Positions 1 to 6,902 of a stretch of DNA of 21,346 nt are shown piece by piece (the first letter of the stretch is position 1; each line of letters begins with the position of its first letter). The stretch spans positions 1 to 21,346 of the forward strand of contig JADHUF010000012.1 of the NCBI GenBank assembly GCA_016784625.1, given 5' to 3'. Source of the stretch: Candidatus Nitrosopumilus sp. (GTDB taxonomy: Archaea > Thermoproteota > Nitrososphaeria > Nitrososphaerales > Nitrosopumilaceae). The notes under the pieces were generated by a model, which saw only the letters and a list, made by a program, of their open reading frames with translations, had not been told where the DNA came from and did no database searches. Made by a program: the position numbers and the translations under genes.

Positions 1-116
1 GGATTACCTTTTTCTTTTGACATTAAGGAAGGGTTAGTGGTTATTCCATCTAGTAATCCCATATCATTAAATTTTCTAATAGATTCTAGATTAGCAGTGT
101 CAAGAAAAATCTTCAT
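1..116 (-). CDS. Transaldolase / fructose-6-phosphate aldolase family, N-terminal part (cut by window edge)
   Basis: Only the first 38 codons are inside the window. The reverse-strand reading starts [16 protein letters not shown] and reaches ITTNPSLM, which is the start of the short (about 220-residue) transaldolase/fructose-6-phosphate aldolase family: a first beta strand with the conserved Asp of FLDTA, then the T-T-N-P-S motif. Its ATG overlaps the TGA of the upstream transketolase C-terminal gene in an ATGA junction, so the two are probably translationally coupled. The context (split transketolase and epimerase) favours a transaldolase role in the non-oxidative pentose phosphate pathway. 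The catalytic Schiff-base lysine lies outside the window, so activity cannot be judged here. Confidence 0.85.
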   Translation of the reverse strand, partial: MKIFLDTANLESIRKFNDMGLLDGITTNPSLMSKEKGN

Positions 117-1087
117 AGTTTTTTGCTCCTAATTTCTTTGACTTGTTTTGCCATATTAAAAGATGTTATTCCATGCTTCTCTAAGAGTAAAGGAACTTCA
201 TTATCTCTAGCAGATTCACCAAACATATCTTGAGCCCCAATTCGCTTTATTGGTACAGGGTATGATTCAGAAACAGATTCTGCAACAGCAGAACCCATAC
301 CACCAAAAATATTGTGCTCCTCAGTAGTAACTATGCAACCTGTTTCTCTTGCTGCCTTTTCTAAAATTTCATTGTCAATTGGTTTTATTGAAAACATATC
401 CAAAACTCTACATGAAATACCTTCTTGATGTAATGACTCAGCTGCATCTAAAGCCATCTTAACAGTAATTCCACATGCTGCAATGGTGCAATCAGAACCA
501 TCTCTTAGAGTAATACCTTTTCCAATTTGAAAATCTTGAGAGTCTAAATGGACTATAGGAGTTTCTGATCTTGCCATTCTCATGTAAAATGGACCATATT
601 CATTTGCCATTAAATAAGTTAATTTAGAAACTGAAATTGTGTCAGCTGGAATAAAAACTCGGAAATTAGGAATGACTCTCATTATTGCAATGTCCTCAAG
701 TTGTTGGTGTGAACCTCCATCAGGTCCAACAGACAAGCCTCCATGAGACACAACTAATTTTACATTAAGGCCTTTTTTTCCTTGTGGAGAAGGATATGCT
801 ATATTATTTCGAATTTGATCAACTGCTCTTCCTGGCAAAAATATTGCATAAGTACTAGCGAAAGAGGTTTTTCCAGATGCTGCCAACCCAGCAGAAACTG
901 TAACAAGATTTCCTTCAGCAATACCTACATTGAAAAATCGATCAGGGAATTCTTTTCCAAAACTAGATATCTTTAATGAATCAGTTGTATCTGCACCTAA
1001 AACTACAACATTTGGATTATCTTTTCCAACTTGAATCAAAGTTTTAGAATATTCTGAACGCATATCAGTCATTATTGGTTCGTTCAA
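113..1087 (-). CDS. Transketolase, C-terminal subunit
   Basis: Pyrimidine-binding and C-terminal half of a split transketolase, about 324 residues. Visible signatures are NVGIAEGN near residues 53-60, where Glu58 should be the catalytic glutamate contacting the thiamine diphosphate ring, and [14 protein letters not shown] at 121-134. A C-terminal transketolase domain ends around [12 protein letters not shown]. It must pair with the N-terminal half encoded just upstream. The longest reading starts at a TTG that overlaps the TGA of the upstream gene (TTGA). ATG codons 5 and 8 codons further in, at 1072 and 1063, are alternative starts. It is the middle gene of a three-gene sugar-phosphate operon and overlaps the transaldolase start by 4 nt. 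Family assignment is firm; the exact start is not. Confidence 0.93.
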   Translation of the reverse strand: MNEPIMTDMRSEYSKTLIQVGKDNPNVVVLGADTTDSLKISSFGKEFPDRFFNVGIAEGNLVTVSAGLAASGKTSFASTYAIFLPGRAVDQIRNNIAYPSPQGKKGLNVKLVVSHGGLSVGPDGGSHQQLEDIAIMRVIPNFRVFIPADTISVSKLTYLMANEYGPFYMRMARSETPIVHLDSQDFQIGKGITLRDGSDCTIAACGITVKMALDAAESLHQEGISCRVLDMFSIKPIDNEILEKAARETGCIVTTEEHNIFGGMGSAVAESVSESYPVPIKRIGAQDMFGESARDNEVPLLLEKHGITSFNMAKQVKEIRSKKL

Positions 1088-2751
1088 ATGTATCCAGCCT
1101 CTTGTGCAATTTTTTTAATTTGTTCTTGTTTTTCTCCTACAACATGCAAACCAATCCATCTGTTTACTAAATCAGTTCCACCTAATTCATGAGCTTTATC
1201 AAGTAGAATATGTCTTCTAGATTTCAAAACAACATTTCTAAAATCTCTAATTGCTGCTCTCACATCTTGTTGCCCAACAATAGCACCGCCACCAACAAAG
1301 ACACGTGCACCATCTGCAAAAATTGAACCAATATTATCAAGATTTACTCCTCCATCAGCCTCAATATAACCTGAAAAATTATGTTCTTTTAGAATAGAAT
1401 TTAATCTAGCCATCTTTGTATGAGTTTCTTCAATGTATTTTTGACCAGATTTTCCAGGAACTACAGACATTACAATTAGTTGATCAAGTGAAGACAAAAA
1501 CTTGTAAGACCATTCAGGTAATTCAGTATCAGGGTTTATTGCAAATCCAACACCAACTTGATTTTGTTTTAGTAAATCATGAATTTCTCCAAAACTAGAT
1601 TCATCAGTTACTTCAGCATGAACTGTGATAATGTCACTACCTGCATCAATGTAATCGTTAACATGTTTTACAGGTTCATTTATCATCAAATGTGAATCAA
1701 ATGGAATTACAGTAAGAGGTCTTAGTTCTTTGATTTTGATATGATCAAAAGTTTTGGTTGGAACAAATTGACCATCCATCACATCAAGATGAATATAATC
1801 AGGTCTACCAGAAACACATCTTTTAATTTCATTTTCTAGATTTGTCATATCACCTGCAATAATAGATGGGGCAATCATGAATTGTGAATCTAATTCATGA
1901 TTAATTATAGGAACTATATCAGAGTCAGGAGCTTTTCCATGCCATTGCGGATTATCTTCCATATGTTCTATGGATTTACCCTTAACTGTTCTTGATATTA
2001 TTATAGTAGGTATTCCTTTTGTTGCATTTGCTTTTGTAATAGCAGCATCAATTTGTTCAACTCTATGTCCATCAATTTCAATAACATTCCAACCAAAGGA
2101 TCTCCACTTATCACCAGTCTTCCAACGTGATGCATCTTTCCACATTTCAGAAAGATTGTCACCTTCTAACTTTTCATCAAGTGGCATAATTTGTTCAGTG
2201 TAAGAATCTTGTTGAATGAAATTTCTATCAAGAAAAGCAGTAAGATTATCAACTTTGTATTTTGCAGCAGTCATAGCAGCCTCCCAAATTTGACCTTCGT
2301 TTGATTCGCCATCTCCAATGATCGTGTAAACATGATAATCTTTTGAATTGATTTTTGCTGCAAGTGCAATTCCTATAGAATAAGATAATCCTGTGCCTAA
2401 AGACCCACCACAGAATTCCACACCAGGGCATTTTAGGTCCGGGTGTCCTTGTAATTTACTACCAAATTTTCGTAGAGTTTCAAGTTCAGATTCTGGGAAA
2501 TATCCTGCAACTGCCATGTTTGAAAACAACCCAGGAGCGGCATGACCTTTAGATAAAACTAAACGATCTCTATCTTCCCATTGAGGATTATTAGGATCAA
2601 ATTTTAGATATTTGTAAAATAAACAGCCTAAAATTTCTGCCATAGAAAAAGAACCTCCAGGATGACCTGAACCAGCAATATTAGTTCCCTTAATCACCAA
2701 CTTACGGGCTCTAAGAATATTTTTCTTAATTTGATAGTAATTAAGCCCCAT
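1084..2751 (-). CDS. Fused transketolase N-terminal half and ribulose-phosphate 3-epimerase
   Basis: A two-enzyme fusion of about 555 residues. Residues 1-275 are the thiamine-diphosphate-binding half of transketolase: SGHPGG (His30), KGHA (His70), QGHPD (His103), the Mg/ThDP motif beginning GDGESNEGQ at 146, and HGKAP at 271-275. After a short linker, residues 291 to about 507 are a TIM-barrel ribulose-phosphate 3-epimerase: IAPSI, HLDVMDG (His321, Asp323), SHLM (His354) and DGGV (Asp466), which are the metal and acid-base residues of that family. The usual N-P-G-F-G-G phosphate-side loop reads VVPGKSGQ here. A basic tail of about 45 residues follows and matches neither domain. Archaeal transketolase halves and epimerases are normally separate proteins. 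A TATA-like box lies 23-30 nt upstream of the ATG at 2751, favouring a leaderless start there; an ATG three codons upstream (2760) is possible. It is the first gene of the operon, and its TGA overlaps the next start by 4 nt. Confidence 0.9.
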   Translation of the reverse strand: MGLNYYQIKKNILRARKLVIKGTNIAGSGHPGGSFSMAEILGCLFYKYLKFDPNNPQWEDRDRLVLSKGHAAPGLFSNMAVAGYFPESELETLRKFGSKLQGHPDLKCPGVEFCGGSLGTGLSYSIGIALAAKINSKDYHVYTIIGDGESNEGQIWEAAMTAAKYKVDNLTAFLDRNFIQQDSYTEQIMPLDEKLEGDNLSEMWKDASRWKTGDKWRSFGWNVIEIDGHRVEQIDAAITKANATKGIPTIIISRTVKGKSIEHMEDNPQWHGKAPDSDIVPIINHELDSQFMIAPSIIAGDMTNLENEIKRCVSGRPDYIHLDVMDGQFVPTKTFDHIKIKELRPLTVIPFDSHLMINEPVKHVNDYIDAGSDIITVHAEVTDESSFGEIHDLLKQNQVGVGFAINPDTELPEWSYKFLSSLDQLIVMSVVPGKSGQKYIEETHTKMARLNSILKEHNFSGYIEADGGVNLDNIGSIFADGARVFVGGGAIVGQQDVRAAIRDFRNVVLKSRRHILLDKAHELGGTDLVNRWIGLHVVGEKQEQIKKIAQEAGYI

Positions 2752-2760
2752 CTCGATCAT

Positions 2761-2827
2761 TATCTTTGCAAATTTAATAAAAATCTACTTCTGTAAAATT
2801 TTAATTTGATCGCCACTACAACATATC
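2761..2827. promoter_or_regulatory. Divergent promoter region between the pentose phosphate operon and the DCC-like gene
   Basis: Intergenic DNA of 67 bp read outwards in both directions. On the minus strand, TTTATTAA (about 2774-2781) sits 23-30 nt before the ATG at 2751. On the plus strand, TAAAATTTTAATTT (about 2793-2806) is centred about 28 nt before the ATG at 2828. Both spacings match archaeal TATA boxes of leaderless genes. Read by eye; no transcription start data. Confidence 0.45.
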
Positions 2828-3205
2828 ATGGAAATTAAAGAAAATATTCCGATTATAGTTTTTGATAATCAGTGTTACTTGTGTGTAAAATTTGCTAAAT
2901 TTGTTGATTTTTTCACAAGAGGTCAAATGACAATGGTTGGACATTATTCAGATTTCGGAATAAAAATAAGAAATGAGATTCTAGATGAATCTGCATTAGA
3001 CATGTTTTGGTTTATTGATAAAAACAGTGCATATGGTGGAAGAGCAGCACTATTTCCATTAGTAAAATCAATTTTTTCTAAAAAAACAAAAAATTCATCA
3101 ACTATGAAAATTGATGAGTACTGTCAGCAAGACTGTAAAACTGTTAAAGCAGTTTTTTTGAGATCATCAAGTCTTCTTACAAATAGCAGAAAAATAGATA
3201 TCTAG
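2828..3205 (+). CDS. Small DCC (DUF393-like) thiol-disulfide family protein
   Basis: A 125-residue soluble protein. Its N-terminus, IPIIVFDNQCYLC, carries the D-x-x-C-x-x-C motif (Asp13, Cys16, Cys19) that names the DCC/DUF393 family, which has a thioredoxin-like fold and is thought to act in thiol-disulfide chemistry. A second C-x-x-x-C pair (CQQDC) lies near residues 98-102. The C-terminal part is lysine and serine rich and not recognised. No signal peptide or membrane segment is seen, so it is probably cytoplasmic. It has its own TATA-like box 28 nt upstream and is followed 37 nt later by the aminopeptidase gene on the same strand. Family placement rests mainly on the one motif and its position; the substrate is unknown. 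Confidence 0.65.
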   Translation: MEIKENIPIIVFDNQCYLCVKFAKFVDFFTRGQMTMVGHYSDFGIKIRNEILDESALDMFWFIDKNSAYGGRAALFPLVKSIFSKKTKNSSTMKIDEYCQQDCKTVKAVFLRSSSLLTNSRKIDI

Positions 3206-3242
3206 TAAATCTAAATAAGACTTCAAAACTCAGATATTAAAT

Positions 3243-4715
3243 ATGAAGGTGAAAGTTGAAAATTCTACAAAAAAGAAAACACATCTTCTTTGTGGATTTG
3301 TATTAGAGAATTCAAATAAAATTCTAGGATTAGGAAAATTTGATGCTAAAACATCTTCATCAATTAACCAATCTCTAAAAGATTTGGGAGGAAAATTAGG
3401 AAAATTAAGCATAATTCCGGTACCTGGAAAAAATCCTGCACAGAGAATTCTACTTGCAGGGTTAGGAAAAAAAGAGAATTTGACAAAAGACACTATCAGA
3501 TTAGTTTCAGGTAAAATTGCACAAAAAGCAAGAGAGTTAAAACTAAAAGAATTTTCAATAATTGTACCTCCAAGTTTTGTAACTGACCAAATTTCATCAG
3601 TTTCTCAGATTGTAGAAGGATCCAAGATGGCTCTTTACAAATTTGATAAATTCAAGACAGAAAAAGTAGACAATTCACCAGATTTAACAATCATAGTTTC
3701 CAAATCAAACAAAGTTTCACAAGCAATCAAAAGATCTGAAATTGTTGCAGATGGTGCTATATTTACAAAAAGTATTGCCAATTTACCTCCAAACGAATGC
3801 ACCCCAACTACACTGGCAAATTTTGCAAAAATGATTTCCAAGAAAAACAAGATGAAATGTAATATAATTTCTAAACTTGAATTAAAAAAGAGAGGATTTG
3901 GCGGAATTACAGCAGTAGGGAAAGGAAGTAAGAATGAACCCAAACTAATTATTTTAGAACATAATCATGGACCAAGAAATGAAAAACCAATTGTTCTAGT
4001 TGGTAAAGCAGTAACATTTGACACAGGAGGGATATCGTTAAAACCTGGAGATAAAATGGACGAGATGAAATTTGACAAATGTGGAGGTTGCACAGTTCTG
4101 GGAATAATGAAAGCAGTTTCAGAACTAAAACTACCAATTAATGTTATAGGAATTGTTCCATCAGTTGAAAATATGCCGGATGGTGAAGCATACAGGCCAG
4201 GAGATATCATAAAGTTGTATAGTGGAAAAACTGCAGAGATTCTTAACACAGATGCTGAAGGTAGATTAATTTTAGCTGATGCATTATCATATGGAGAAAA
4301 ACACTACTCACCAAAGGCAATTATTGATTTTGCAACTTTAACAGGAGCATGTATTGTTGCATTAGGTACCAATGTATCTGGAATTGTATCAAATAATGAA
4401 AAATTAACAAAAAAAATTAATGAATCTTCTAAAAAAACAATGGAAGAGGTTTGGGAGCTTCCATTAAATCAAGATTACATGGACATGATAAAATCAGATG
4501 TTGCAGATATGAAAAATGTTGGAATAGGTAGAGCAGCTGGAACTATTACTGCTGCTGCATTTTTGAAAAATGCTGTTGAAAATACACCATGGGTACATAT
4601 TGATATTGCAGGAGTTGCATGGACACAAATAGCTACAAAAGAAAAATCATATAATCCAAAAGGGGCTACAGGTTTTGGAGTAAGATTAATTCTAGATTAT
4701 TTACAAAACATATAG
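3243..4715 (+). CDS. pepA: Leucyl aminopeptidase (M17, cytosol aminopeptidase)
   Basis: A 490-residue M17 metallopeptidase that removes N-terminal amino acids from peptides in the cytoplasm, probably as a hexamer with two metal ions. The catalytic C-terminal domain carries the family signature NTDAEGRL at 336-342. Expected ligands and catalytic residues by family alignment are Lys255 (VGKA), Asp260 (TFDTGG), Lys267 (SLKP), Asp278, Asp337, Glu339 and Arg341, so the site looks intact. The segment after Asp278 reads KCGGCT, where many bacterial members have M-G-G-A-A; this is a mild variation close to the metals. The N-terminal 160 residues fit the macro-like domain. A TATA-like TAAATAAG (3212-3219) lies 24-31 nt before the ATG, supporting this start as leaderless. 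Confidence 0.95.
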   Translation: MKVKVENSTKKKTHLLCGFVLENSNKILGLGKFDAKTSSSINQSLKDLGGKLGKLSIIPVPGKNPAQRILLAGLGKKENLTKDTIRLVSGKIAQKARELKLKEFSIIVPPSFVTDQISSVSQIVEGSKMALYKFDKFKTEKVDNSPDLTIIVSKSNKVSQAIKRSEIVADGAIFTKSIANLPPNECTPTTLANFAKMISKKNKMKCNIISKLELKKRGFGGITAVGKGSKNEPKLIILEHNHGPRNEKPIVLVGKAVTFDTGGISLKPGDKMDEMKFDKCGGCTVLGIMKAVSELKLPINVIGIVPSVENMPDGEAYRPGDIIKLYSGKTAEILNTDAEGRLILADALSYGEKHYSPKAIIDFATLTGACIVALGTNVSGIVSNNEKLTKKINESSKKTMEEVWELPLNQDYMDMIKSDVADMKNVGIGRAAGTITAAAFLKNAVENTPWVHIDIAGVAWTQIATKEKSYNPKGATGFGVRLILDYLQNI

Positions 4716-4717
4716 AA

Positions 4718-4846
4718 CTAATAACCTCGACTATTTCTATCAGGTTTACCAACATTTGGATTTCTAAAACCATGTTTTTCCATCATATGATTAAGAAATC
4801 TAATATCATCAGAGAAAGATTCACCACATACAGTACAATTTGACAT
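4718..4846 (-). CDS. Small C2H2 zinc-finger protein (42 aa)
   Basis: A short reverse-strand gene. Its product begins MSNCTVCGESFSDDIRF and has one C2H2 finger with spacing C-x2-C-x12-H-x4-H (Cys4, Cys7, His20, His25), a hydrophobic Phe/Leu core in between, and a polar tail ending RNSRGY. Such one-finger proteins are common in Nitrososphaerota and are presumed to bind nucleic acid or protein; the partner is unknown. A box reading TTTTAATATT (4874-4883) lies 28-37 nt before the ATG. The gene sits 57 nt downstream of the 5S rRNA 3' end on the same strand and ends 3 nt past the aminopeptidase stop on the other strand. It is below usual length cut-offs. The finger motif and the box support it as a real gene. 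Confidence 0.75.
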   Translation of the reverse strand: MSNCTVCGESFSDDIRFLNHMMEKHGFRNPNVGKPDRNSRGY

Positions 4847-4886
4847 TAAGACCATAATCAAACCAATTAATTGAATATTAAAAGAT

Positions 4887-4905
4887 TGATTGAAAATTAG
4901 AAAAT
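4887..4905 (-). terminator. T-rich stretch after 5S rRNA
   Basis: Immediately after the 3' helix of the 5S gene the minus strand reads ATTTTCTAATTTTCAAT. Short T runs of this kind serve as intrinsic terminators for archaeal RNA polymerase, without needing a hairpin. Inferred from composition and position only. Confidence 0.4.
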
Positions 4906-5020
4906 GCCAGCACTGTTGCTTCCCAAGGGCTCTCGCATCTTAGTAGCACAACAGCGACGTTAGGTTTGACTTCCAAGTTCGGAAAGGGATTGGGTCGCAC
5001 CCTAACGCTATGGCCGGCTT
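4904..5020 (-). rRNA. 5S ribosomal RNA
   Basis: The reverse strand gives a complete 5S rRNA of about 117 nt: GCCGGCCATAGCG at the 5' end, then the conserved TCCGAACTTGGAAGTCAA core of helices II/III and loop C, the 3' domain with GATGCGAGAGCCC, and a 3' end of GTGCTGGC. The ends pair as helix I (5018-5013 with 4911-4906, six pairs including one G-U). No 16S or 23S sequence is nearby, so this is a free-standing 5S gene, the usual arrangement in Nitrososphaerota. Ends are uncertain by two or three bases. A forward reading frame that runs into this gene from 5010 is not coding there. Confidence 0.93.
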
Positions 5021-5043
5021 GAACAATGATGTTAAATTCTCAT

Positions 5044-5050
5044 CTATTAA
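5044..5050 (-). promoter_or_regulatory. TATA-like box for 5S rRNA
   Basis: On the minus strand, TTAATAG lies about 24-30 nt upstream of the predicted 5' end of the 5S rRNA at about 5020, the distance expected for an archaeal TATA box. A second AT-rich stretch (AATTTAA, about 5032-5038) is too close to serve. Position is the main support. Confidence 0.4.
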
Positions 5051-5084
5051 CGTAACGCCAGATTTCAAATATGCTCAAAATAGG

Positions 5085-5090
5085 TATAAA
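5085..5090 (+). promoter_or_regulatory. TATA box of the ABCE1 gene
   Basis: A perfect TATAAA at positions -30 to -25 from the ATG at 5115. This spacing predicts a leaderless transcript that begins at or next to that ATG. It argues against the upstream in-frame ATG at 5010, which lies inside the 5S rRNA gene. Confidence 0.65.
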
Positions 5091-5114
5091 GCAAAGAAAA
5101 TACCGAGTTACGAT

Positions 5115-6902
5115 ATGACACACAGGGTTGCTGTTTTAGATAAGGAACTATGCCAACCTAAAAAATGTGGATTAGAGTGCATAAAATACTGCCCAGTCAA
5201 CAAATCAGGCGCAGAATGCATTGTTCTAAATGAAGAATCTAAAAAAGCCCAGATCGATGAGGACATCTGTAATGGTTGTGGAATATGTGTCAAAGTATGT
5301 CCATTTGATGCAATAACAATTGTAAATTTAGCAAGTGAATTAGCTATAGACAAAATTCATCAATATGGAGTAAATTCATTTCGACTATACAAATTACCAA
5401 CTCCAAAGAAAGGAGAAGTTGTGGGGTTGTTAGGAAGAAATGGAATGGGAAAAAGTACAGTAGTGAACATATTATCAGGAAATCTAAAACCAAATCTTGG
5501 AAGATATGAAAATCCACCAGAGTGGGATGAGATTTTAAAATATTATAGTGGAACAGAACTTAAACAACATTTTGAAAAAATTGAACAAAAACAAATTCGT
5601 GCATCAATAAAACCACAACAAGTTCATCACATTGCAGAAGCATTTGAAGGAACAGGAAAAGAACTTATCGACAAATATGATGAGAGAGGAGTATCAAGAG
5701 ATCTAATCAAAGAACTAGGACTAGAAAATTCTATGGAACAGAGTTTAAAGGAGCTTAGTGGCGGAGAGCTACAAAGATTAGCAATTGCTGCAGCAGCATC
5801 AAAAAATACAGAGTTTTACTTTTTTGATGAACCCTCATCATACAATGATGTTTTTCAAAGAATAGGAGTTGCTCGTGTGATACAAGGTTTAGCAAGAATG
5901 GGAAAAAGTGTAATGGTAGTAGAACATGATCTAACAGTACTAGATTTTCTTAGTGATTATATTGAAGTGTTATACGGTGAACCTGCGGCATATGGAATTG
6001 TTTCAAGTGTTTTATCTACTAAAATTGGAATTAATGTTTTTCTTGATGGATATTTGCCAACGGAAAATGTTAGATTTAGAGATAAGAAATTTTCTTTTGA
6101 TGTATCATCGTCATCTACAGACATATTTCAAGAAGGAAGTGACATTGTAACATATCCAAAAATAGAGAAGAAGTATCCTTCATTTTCAGTAGCAATTGAA
6201 CCTGGCAGAGTAAGAAAAGGTGAAGTTTTAGGCATAATGGGTGCAAATGCTCTGGGAAAAACAACTTTTATGAAAATGATTGCAGGAGTTGAAAAACCAG
6301 ATTCTGGTAGTATTGATAAGAAAATTAAGATTGCATACAAACCACAGTATCTTCAAAATGATATTGATGTAGAAGTTATATCAGTATTAGATAAGGCAAA
6401 TGGCAATCCAGTTGAAGGAAGTCTTGAAGAAGAACAAATACTTGAACCATTAAAAATCAAAAAACTCTACAATAAATCCATAAAGAATCTTTCTGGAGGA
6501 GAACTACAAAAAGTTGCAGTTGTCTCATGTCTATTACAAAAAGTAGATTTGTATGCATTAGATGAGCCTTCAGCATTTTTGGATGTAGAAGACAGAATTG
6601 CAGTAGCTAAATTTTTACAAAAATTTGTTCGTTCTTTTGGAAAATCAGCAATAGTAATTGATCACGATTTACAGTTGATGGACCTTATTTCTGATACAAT
6701 GGTAATCTTTGAGGGAGAATCAGGAATAAGTGGTCAAGCTACATCTCCAATGCCAAAAGCTGATGCCATGAATAGATTTCTAAAATCACTGGATATGTCA
6801 TTTAGAAGAGATGAGAGAAGTCTTAGACCTCGTGTAAATAAACTAGAAAGTAGATTAGATAAAAATCAAAAATTATCTGGAAATTTCTATTACAAGAATT
6901 GA
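5115..6902 (+). CDS. abce1: ABCE1 / RNase L inhibitor (ribosome recycling ATPase)
   Basis: Splits ribosomes into subunits after termination, using two ATPase sites and two [4Fe-4S] clusters. From the ATG at 5115 the product is 595 residues, normal for archaeal ABCE1, and begins MTHRVAVLDKELCQPKKC. The N-terminal domain has the cluster cysteines 13, 18, 22, 26 and 52, 55, 58, 62. NBD1 has Walker A GLLGRNGMGKST (104-115), signature LSGGE (214-218), Walker B FFDEP (Glu239) and switch His271. NBD2 has Walker A GIMGANALGKTT (373-384), signature LSGGE (459-463), LDEP (Glu484) and His517. Small departures from the family are SSYNDV for SSYLDV in NBD1 and NALGK for the usual N-G-x-G-K in NBD2. The reading frame is open back to 5010, but that part overlaps the 5S gene. 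Its TGA overlaps the TTG start of the next gene by 4 nt, suggesting co-translation. Confidence 0.96.
   Translation: MTHRVAVLDKELCQPKKCGLECIKYCPVNKSGAECIVLNEESKKAQIDEDICNGCGICVKVCPFDAITIVNLASELAIDKIHQYGVNSFRLYKLPTPKKGEVVGLLGRNGMGKSTVVNILSGNLKPNLGRYENPPEWDEILKYYSGTELKQHFEKIEQKQIRASIKPQQVHHIAEAFEGTGKELIDKYDERGVSRDLIKELGLENSMEQSLKELSGGELQRLAIAAAASKNTEFYFFDEPSSYNDVFQRIGVARVIQGLARMGKSVMVVEHDLTVLDFLSDYIEVLYGEPAAYGIVSSVLSTKIGINVFLDGYLPTENVRFRDKKFSFDVSSSSTDIFQEGSDIVTYPKIEKKYPSFSVAIEPGRVRKGEVLGIMGANALGKTTFMKMIAGVEKPDSGSIDKKIKIAYKPQYLQNDIDVEVISVLDKANGNPVEGSLEEEQILEPLKIKKLYNKSIKNLSGGELQKVAVVSCLLQKVDLYALDEPSAFLDVEDRIAVAKFLQKFVRSFGKSAIVIDHDLQLMDLISDTMVIFEGESGISGQATSPMPKADAMNRFLKSLDMSFRRDERSLRPRVNKLESRLDKNQKLSGNFYYKN

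Noticed and set aside
3230..3493. 87-codon minus-strand frame opposite the aminopeptidase start
   Set aside because: It is a shadow of the strongly supported M17 gene, with no recognisable motif and a composition that mirrors the opposite strand.
5010..5114. In-frame N-terminal extension of ABCE1 by 35 residues (from MAGLNNDVKF)
   Set aside because: Its first codons lie inside the 5S rRNA gene, ABCE1 proteins start at the equivalent of 5115, and a TATAAA at -30 to -25 points to that ATG.
5108..5353. 81-codon minus-strand frame opposite the ABCE1 iron-sulfur domain
   Set aside because: The forward strand encodes a full Fe-S domain with all cluster cysteines. The reverse frame is rich in Ser/His from complement codons and has no family features.
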